Below, piece by piece: positions 61,801 through 64,000 of a stretch of DNA of 64,000 nucleotides. Below the pieces are notes generated by a model. It did not search any database. It saw nothing but the letters and a program-made list of their open reading frames with translations, and was not told the origin of the DNA. The stretch comes from Lagopus muta (lineage: Eukaryota > Chordata > Aves > Galliformes > Phasianidae). Location: positions 13,082,001 to 13,146,000 of the forward strand of contig NC_064443.1 of NCBI RefSeq assembly GCF_023343835.1, read 5' to 3'. The first letter of the stretch is position 1, and the number at the start of each line of letters is the position of its first letter. Both the position numbers and the translations under genes were made by a program.

Positions 61801-62168
61801 ATACGTGGCTCTTGCTGGTGCTGCGGACTGATGTAGCAGACAGCAGAATGTAATCAATTCCCCCTTTGGCCCTCCCTGCCCTATGGAAAAGCAGTCTTCC
61901 TGACCTGTCCCATGTGCCTCCATCACACTTCATCCCCATGGCTGCCCTCTAAAAAAGATAACCCAGCACCTGTTCAGGAGACATCCCATAAGCACGCAAA
62001 GCCACCAGCAACCGACCGGACCCTGCTCGAGAGCTGCAGGACACAGGGCACCGCTGCTCACCTCTGCGTGGTGCTCTTCGTTTTGTTGGAGGACTTCAAT
62101 TACCAATTCTGCCAGACGTATTGTGTCTTCTAACTTTTTAGCTGGTGTGACTAACCGGCCTACATTTT
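16773..62168 (-). CDS. CADPS: CADPS (CAPS1), calcium-dependent secretion activator 1, C-terminal 484 residues in 13 exons
   Basis: Cytosolic and membrane-associated priming factor for calcium-triggered dense-core vesicle exocytosis; the C-terminal part contains the MUN/MHD1 region that engages SNAREs and the segment needed for vesicle association (established for the family). Join, in transcript order: 62062-62168, 57249-57405, 56228-56369, 50122-50268, 46879-47034, 43514-43661, 40702-40716, 39540-39614, 38552-38635, 34819-34851, 32110-32217, 18414-18518, 16773-16952. All borders are GT-AG, every phase matches, and the 1457 bases end at TAG 16773-16775. The recalled human protein is about 1353 residues, so the N-terminal part with the C2 and PH domains lies beyond the right edge. 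Linkage to FEZF2 favours CADPS over CADPS2. Confidence 0.96.
16953..18413 (-). other. CADPS: CADPS intron before last exon
   Basis: 1461 bases with no exon or repeat of note. It contains a short CA/GT-rich stretch near 17900-17930 and AT-rich DNA at 17690-18060. Confidence 0.85.
18414..18518 (-). CDS. CADPS: CADPS exon ([10 protein letters not shown]...LIRIVK)
   Basis: 105 bases, 35 residues, phase 0 at both ends. Acceptor CTCTTGCAG, donor AAG|GTAACG. Compared with recalled mammalian sequence (QWYNSSMNVI, LIRMVK) it has a few conservative changes. Confidence 0.96.
19685..19760 (+). mobile_element. CR1 LINE 3' end fragment
   Basis: The sequence GAGTTGGACTTGATGATCC followed by GGGTCCCTTCCAACTCGGG and a degenerate ATGAT end is the sense CR1 3' terminus. 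It inserts opposite to CADPS transcription. Confidence 0.85.
20400..20580. promoter_or_regulatory. Candidate intronic enhancer with POU octamer
   Basis: AT-rich, non-repetitive block containing an exact octamer ATTTGCAT at 20561-20568, CATATTCATAAA, and CCCATAAATTAAATG. It lies in the large CADPS intron. The role is inferred from the motif and composition. Confidence 0.28.
22080..22380. promoter_or_regulatory. AT-rich intronic block, possible conserved element
   Basis: Non-repetitive sequence with CAAATTAGCAG, TAGAGATTAGGC, CTTTAACCACTG and TACTCAATTACCATAG motifs. It lies in the large CADPS intron and has no coding signal. Weak evidence. Confidence 0.2.
23270..23402 (+). mobile_element. CR1 LINE 3' end fragment
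   Basis: Includes CCTGGGCAGCCTGAGCTG, GGGGTTGGAACTGGGTGGGC, AAGGTCCCTTCCAACCCAAG and the CR1 end CCATGATTCTGTGA. Its orientation is opposite to CADPS. Confidence 0.85.
24224..24275. repeat. A-rich tract
   Basis: A long A run with two GGGA interruptions, immediately before the candidate enhancer at 24300. Confidence 0.9.
24300..24720. promoter_or_regulatory. Strong candidate enhancer in the large CADPS intron
   Basis: About 400 bases of balanced, non-repetitive sequence with many developmental-factor cores: TTTTAATTAAATTTAAG near 24376, TTGATAATCATATATTGATT at 24451-24470, the odd palindrome GATTGTCAATC at 24467-24477, AAGATTAGTG near 24490 and CATTAAGTGCATAATGG near 24650. There is no coding frame. 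It lies 19 kb upstream of FEZF2. Enhancer identity is inferred. Confidence 0.42.
25325..25352. repeat. Poly-T tract
   Basis: A T run of more than 20 bases with one C interruption, within the CADPS intron. Confidence 0.85.
25780..25806. repeat. (CA)n microsatellite
   Basis: About thirteen CA units in the large CADPS intron. Confidence 0.92.
28210..28560. promoter_or_regulatory. Candidate intronic enhancer with TTAATC inverted repeat
   Basis: The block has an exact 10-base inverted repeat, ACACTTAATC at 28298-28307 and GATTAAGTGT at 28319-28328, with an 11-base spacer. Further cores are TGATTAAGTGC near 28207, TTTTTAATCACTG near 28471 and CCTTAATCCTTATC near 28533. The TTAATC cores resemble OTX/PITX/GSC sites. 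No coding signal. Function is inferred. Confidence 0.38.
29350..29550. promoter_or_regulatory. AT-rich intronic block, possible conserved element
   Basis: Non-repetitive sequence containing ATCAAATTAGTGAG, GTAAATAAGTCATG and TTTTGATTACCAGC. It lies in the large CADPS intron. Weak evidence. Confidence 0.2.
30545..30680. promoter_or_regulatory. AT-rich intronic block, possible conserved element
   Basis: It contains CTGTTAATTTGTTTAAAACA, GTGCTAATTACAGC and GGAAATAATGG. No repeat or coding signal. Weak evidence. Confidence 0.2.
32110..32217 (-). CDS. CADPS: CADPS exon ([13 protein letters not shown]...IERLFD)
   Basis: 108 bases, 36 residues, phase 0 at both ends. Acceptor CCCATGCAG, donor GAT|GTAAGT. 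The protein segment matches recalled CADPS ([20 protein letters not shown]). Confidence 0.97.
32218..34818 (-). other. CADPS: CADPS intron with LTR-like insertion
   Basis: 2601 bases. It contains a poly-A at 32478-32493, an LTR-like segment near 33388-33609 on the opposite strand, and AT-rich DNA at 34230-34580. No further CADPS exon was found. Confidence 0.8.
33388..33609 (+). mobile_element. LTR-like promoter fragment (possible solo LTR)
   Basis: The stretch begins TGTAAGGGAACTGC and ends GGATACAG. Between lie an AP-1-like TGAGTCA at 33446-33452, a TATA-like CATTTAAGAG at 33526-33535, and a consensus splice donor CAG|GTAAGC with GT at 33610-33611. The composition and order resemble the promoter part of an avian retroviral-type LTR. 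I could not see a target-site duplication or the matching second LTR. It is antisense to CADPS. The family is not assigned. Confidence 0.35.
34819..34851 (-). CDS. CADPS: CADPS 33-nt microexon ([11 protein letters not shown])
   Basis: Eleven residues in phase 0, between acceptor TTTCACAG and donor CCC|GTAAGC. The residues exactly bridge ...LSFT and KPGMD... of the neighbouring exons, as in recalled CADPS. Confidence 0.95.
36125..36290 (+). mobile_element. CR1 LINE 3' end fragment
   Basis: The CR1 signature GGTGGAGTCACCATCCCTAG, GGTTGGACTATCTGATCTCA, GTCTTTTCCAACCTTAATG and the terminal ATGATTCT are all present in order. Sense on the plus strand, opposite to CADPS. Confidence 0.9.
36575..36895. 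promoter_or_regulatory. Candidate intronic enhancer with inverted repeat
   Basis: Non-repetitive block with TTAATCAGAATAATTAC near 36581, TTTTAATTACCG near 36799, an inverted pair CCGTAGG (36807-36813) and CCTACGG (36826-36832), and the hairpin-like CTCCGCCTACGGAG at 36821-36834. No coding signal. The enhancer role is inferred. Confidence 0.36.
37570..37805 (+). mobile_element. CR1 LINE fragment
   Basis: It shows GACAGGATGTGAGGTGATTG, GTGCCAGGGGATGTTTCAGA, GGATATTAGGAAAAA and CACTGGAACAGGCTGCCCAG in CR1 order. The 3' terminal repeat is missing or too diverged. Confidence 0.85.
38552..38635 (-). CDS. CADPS: CADPS exon ([20 protein letters not shown]...)
   Basis: 84 bases, 28 residues, phase 0 at both ends. 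Acceptor TTCGTAG, donor ACT|GTAAGT. It matches the recalled CADPS segment exactly. Confidence 0.96.
38636..39539 (-). other. CADPS: CADPS intron
   Basis: 904 bases with no repeat or extra exon recognised. Confidence 0.85.
39540..39614 (-). CDS. CADPS: CADPS exon ([17 protein letters not shown]...)
   Basis: 75 bases, 25 residues, phase 0. Acceptor TTCTTTAG, donor AAG|GTAACC. A predicted helical segment in the C-terminal region. Confidence 0.95.
39615..40701 (-). other. CADPS: CADPS intron
   Basis: 1087 bases, AT-rich in its right half, without a recognisable repeat. Confidence 0.85.
40702..40716 (-). CDS. CADPS: CADPS 15-nt microexon (FAKEW)
   Basis: Five residues, phase 0, between an acceptor ending TCTGAAAAG and the strong donor TGG|GTAAGT. 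It supplies the residues expected between ...MEMGQE and HQYHSK... in CADPS. Skipping it would leave the frame intact. The acceptor is purine-rich just before the AG, with the pyrimidine tract about 15-35 bases upstream, so inclusion is likely to depend on a splicing enhancer (inference). Confidence 0.88.
40717..43513 (-). other. CADPS: CADPS intron
   Basis: 2797 bases, without a recognisable repeat or exon. Confidence 0.85.
43514..43661 (-). CDS. CADPS: CADPS exon ([18 protein letters not shown]...GQE)
   Basis: 148 bases. The first base completes an arginine codon begun in the previous exon, followed by 49 residues. Acceptor CTTAACAG, donor GAG|GTAAAA. It contains [20 protein letters not shown], matching recalled CADPS. 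Confidence 0.97.
44192..44432 (-). mobile_element. CR1 LINE 3' end fragment
   Basis: The best-preserved CR1 in the window. It starts at the terminal GAATCATAGAATCATAGAAT, then GTTGCCAACCACCAGACCAG, CACAACCTCCTTGGGCAACC and CTTCCTCCTAATATCTAACC on the plus strand (antisense CR1). Confidence 0.95.
45475..45632 (-). mobile_element. CR1 LINE 3' end fragment
   Basis: GAATCATAGAACGGCTTGGG, then AGGGCTGCCAACAAGCAGGC and CCAACCCGGCCTTGAACACC, follow the antisense CR1 order. 5'-truncated. Confidence 0.92.
46604..46690 (-). mobile_element. CR1 LINE 3' end fragment
   Basis: AGAATCACAGAATAATTAAG, GGTTGGAAAAGACCACTAAG and CCAACGATCAACTCATCAC mark a short antisense CR1 end, 190 bases from the next CADPS exon. 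Confidence 0.9.
46879..47034 (-). CDS. CADPS: CADPS exon ([19 protein letters not shown]...)
   Basis: 156 bases. The first base completes an aspartate codon and the last two begin an arginine codon; 51 full codons lie between. Acceptor CTGCCAG, donor AG|GTACGT. It includes [20 protein letters not shown] and [11 protein letters not shown], identical to recalled CADPS. Confidence 0.97.
47690..48120. promoter_or_regulatory. Possible conserved intronic block
   Basis: Non-repetitive sequence with CAGTATAATTATATC, ACAATTGCCAAGGGAGC, CTAATGCTAACACAG and CAGTAATTTGTAAG. There is a pyrimidine tract at 47927-47960. Weak evidence. Confidence 0.2.
48480..48990. promoter_or_regulatory. Possible conserved intronic block
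   Basis: Long AT-rich non-repetitive stretch with GAAATAATTAAG, GCAGTAATTGGT, an ATATTAGATTATATTAGAT duplication near 48669-48688, CCATTAATGCTC and GGGATTATCC. No coding frame. The role is inferred. Confidence 0.27.
49559..49831 (-). other. Unidentified 90-codon reading frame inside a CADPS intron
   Basis: ATG at 49829-49831 opens a frame of 90 residues ending in TAA. It starts [16 protein letters not shown] and includes [19 protein letters not shown], then a basic and hydrophobic stretch. The composition is protein-like and the N-terminal MG could be myristoylated. I recognise no family. It does not fit the CADPS frame. It could be a retrocopy piece, an exon of an unknown transcript (a GT follows soon after the stop), or chance. 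Confidence 0.25.
50122..50268 (-). CDS. CADPS: CADPS proline-repeat exon (likely cassette exon)
   Basis: 147 bases beginning with the last base of a lysine codon and ending with two bases of an aspartate codon, so removal keeps the frame. It encodes [20 protein letters not shown] and [10 protein letters not shown], with tandem LPNVN-type repeats. Acceptor TTCCACAG; the donor GA|GTGTGT is weak, in keeping with alternative use. CADPS isoforms differing in this part of the protein are known in mammals (recalled; exact boundaries not checked). Confidence 0.93.
50269..56227 (-). other. CADPS: CADPS intron
   Basis: 5959 bases. It contains a CA repeat at 53148-53179 and poly-A runs near 50477-50488. 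No exon recognised. A 168-codon open frame at 53.6-54.1 kb has no domain and is treated as chance. Confidence 0.8.
53148..53179. repeat. (CA)n-type microsatellite
   Basis: Two runs of ACAC separated by AGAG in the CADPS intron. Confidence 0.88.
56228..56369 (-). CDS. CADPS: CADPS exon ([20 protein letters not shown]...)
   Basis: 142 bases: two bases completing a tyrosine codon, 46 codons, then two bases of a lysine codon. Acceptor TATTCTAG, donor AA|GTAAGG. It includes [20 protein letters not shown] and belongs to the MUN/MHD region. Confidence 0.97.
56370..57248 (-). other. CADPS: CADPS intron
   Basis: 879 bases, no repeat or extra exon recognised. Confidence 0.85.
57249..57405 (-). CDS. 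CADPS: CADPS exon ([20 protein letters not shown]...)
   Basis: 157 bases: 52 codons plus one base that with the next exon makes tyrosine (FLRSDYNLCNGK). Acceptor TACCAAG, donor T|GTATGT. It contains the MUN-region core [20 protein letters not shown]. Confidence 0.96.
57406..62061 (-). other. CADPS: CADPS intron
   Basis: 4656 bases without CR1 or clear exon. Simple AT runs occur at 58047-58106 and 59540-59600, and there is an AT-rich block at 61280-61480. Confidence 0.8.
61280..61480. promoter_or_regulatory. AT-rich intronic block, possible conserved element
   Basis: It contains ATTATCAATAAGTTAAG, GCAAATTTAATATACACC and GAAATTATTTATCAAACG, with no repeat or coding signal, 0.6 kb from a CADPS exon. 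Weak evidence. Confidence 0.2.
62062..62168 (-). CDS. CADPS: CADPS exon ([20 protein letters not shown]...), first in window
   Basis: 107 bases: two bases of a split codon (ending AA, probably glutamate) and 35 codons ending [11 protein letters not shown]. Acceptor ACTACAG, donor GAG|GTGAGC. It is the most upstream CADPS exon visible. Confidence 0.96.
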
Positions 62169-64000
62169 CTGTAGTACAAGAAGTCGAGTTAAAAGGCAGG
62201 CAGAGTGAAAAGCTCGATGTAAAGCAAGTAATTTTAGAGGTTTAAAAAATCCCATAATACTCTACAGCTTTAAAGATCTTTTCATGCATATGTTAAATGC
62301 TTGTATAATTAGTACTGTGCAAACCAGAAAGCCACATTCGTTATTATACTATGAAAATACAGTGCTCCAGCTCCAAATTTCACAATATAGTCAGAGTTGT
62401 TTTGCTTTATGGTGAGGCAGTGGCACTTTATTAGCTCAAATAAGAACATTACATTCCCTAAAGACAGCATCTGGCCACTAATATATGAACAATATGTATC
62501 CTACAGAGTAGATGATGCATTGCAGATCGTGTCTGTATGACTTAACATACTTTTATGATCAACTGAAACAAATCTCTCCGTACTTTTAACAAATCGTTAA
62601 ACTCGAGCAATTTAAATGTCACCTGCTACTGAAAGCAAAAGCTGCAGGTCTGGCTTGCTCCAGGATTTAACTCCACAAAGGTCGAGAAGTTACGCATGCT
62701 GTGGGGAGTGGAAAGTGGTAACGCCCACCAGGCGTTCATACATAAGATTTATATGGGAGAAGATGCAAATTTACAGCAAAAACCCTGCAAACAAACCAAG
62801 GAGTTTAAATCCTGGAGCTTGTGCTTTAGATCTATCGAGTTCTTTTGCAGCATTTTCTAAAAAGATTTTTAAAAACACTCAAATCATATTCTTCCAGGTA
62901 ACTGGTATTAATGTATTACAAATCTGAGGTGCTACCAATCTGGAACATTTCAGTTTTTCAACTTAGAGTATTTCAACAGGAATAACAGGAAAAATAAAAC
63001 AGTGAAAATAAATATTGAACAACAGCTTCCACAGAGCTGGCTGAGTGCAACCAACGGGGCTTCTGTGACTTGATACGGTGGTTCACCACCACTCCCAGCT
63101 CCAAGGAGAAGAAGGGCAGGACCACTGCTCCCTGGGGACGTGCCTGTGCTGCAGTGGGTCCCCGCAGAGGTGTTTCTCCTGCTAATGATGGGCTGCAAAC
63201 CCAGCTCTGCTTAGTAGACTAGGCAAAGAGCAGGATTATGCTTCAGGAGCTGCATCAGCCAGCCCATACCTATCCACCTATGAACATTTTGGTCTCTGTG
63301 ATATTAAACCTGGAGACTTCATAAGCAGGTGAAGTACCAAAAAAATCCCAAAGGGCCATAAAATCAGTGCACTGCCACGAGCAGCATACAATAGCCTGAA
63401 TGAGAGCAACAAAGCCAAATGCTAGAGGTGCATGAATTACAGCTCCTCCACCAGCAAGGCATTCACCTTGGGATGTTCAACACTAAGCCAGCACTTGGGT
63501 TATGCCTAAGTGAAAGACAGTTGAGTACCTTGCTCCATATTCCTGCATGCATCAGCTGTTTGCACATACCTAAGTGCTTAGGTTTTCTTTGCTGACAGAA
63601 CAGCAACTCGTGGTTGCACACAGATGTCCCACTTTGCTCTGAAGAGCCCCAGAACACAAACCCCAACTTGCTGAAGGCCTGGCAAGCTTTGAGGACTCAA
63701 ATCTCCATTTTAACATCTCACCTGCTCCCAGTCTTCACTGGATTTATTCTTAAGGGAAAAAATCTCCCATGAAGAGGAGAGGAACATTTCTCAGAAGGGG
63801 CTGTGAGAGAGGCACGTGGTGCTGCTGTCAGAGGAGCCCAGCAGCCAGGCCAGCAGAGATCTGGCATTGCAGGTGCTCAGCTCAGCTGAAGGATGCATCA
63901 AGGCAAATTAATGCTACACTTTTGCTGCTGGATATCATGCACAGGGGCCTTAGGATTTCCTCTCTGGTTTCCCTTTCATCTCTTGTAGCACTGGAATCAA
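62169..64000 (-). other. CADPS: CADPS intron, running off the window
   Basis: 1.8 kb without an exon, CR1 or other recognised feature. The upstream CADPS exons must lie beyond 64000. Confidence 0.8.

Noticed and set aside
62169-64000. Further upstream CADPS exon
   Set aside because: No segment with CADPS-like protein and proper splice sites was found; open frames at 62950-63198 and 63463-63666 do not match the family.

Overview
The window is vertebrate nuclear DNA, almost certainly from a bird and most likely a galliform such as chicken (inference). The signs are long introns with GT-AG borders, CpG-rich promoter DNA, and about nine truncated CR1 LINE fragments with the bird-typical terminal repeat. 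There are no operons, rRNA or tRNA genes, CRISPR arrays or bacterial features.

Two protein-coding genes are supported, both on the minus strand. FEZF2, a forebrain zinc-finger repressor, is complete at about 2.74-5.40 kb. It has four coding exons encoding 441 residues, plus a predicted 5' non-coding exon behind a TATA-like promoter with two inverted CRE-like sites. The 3' third of CADPS (CAPS1, dense-core vesicle priming) fills 15.7-62.2 kb. Thirteen coding exons give the C-terminal 484 residues, and the gene continues beyond the right edge. Several CADPS exons (15 nt, 33 nt and a 147-nt proline-rich repeat exon) are too short or too plain to stand out as open reading frames; I found them from splice sites, reading phase and recalled family sequence. 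The phases of all thirteen exons join without conflict.

Layout. 0-2.7 kb: FEZF2 downstream flank with CpG-rich DNA and two candidate regulatory blocks. 2.7-5.45 kb: FEZF2. 5.45-8.9 kb: GC-rich upstream flank with AT-rich islands full of homeodomain-type ATTA/TAAT cores. 8.95-15.7 kb: intergenic, with CR1 fragments and one unexplained reading frame. 15.7-62.2 kb: CADPS exons separated by introns of 0.9-13.6 kb, holding CR1 pieces, an LTR-like promoter fragment and candidate conserved elements. 62.2-64 kb: next CADPS intron.

FEZF2 next to CADPS in the same orientation is the known vertebrate arrangement; the paralogous pair is FEZF1/CADPS2. Candidate enhancers inside CADPS introns may serve FEZF2 (inference). 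No new protein system was found. The points most worth following are a predicted overlapping upstream ORF on FEZF2, CADPS microexons, an LTR-like antisense promoter with a splice donor, two unidentified reading frames, and exact inverted repeats in candidate enhancers.
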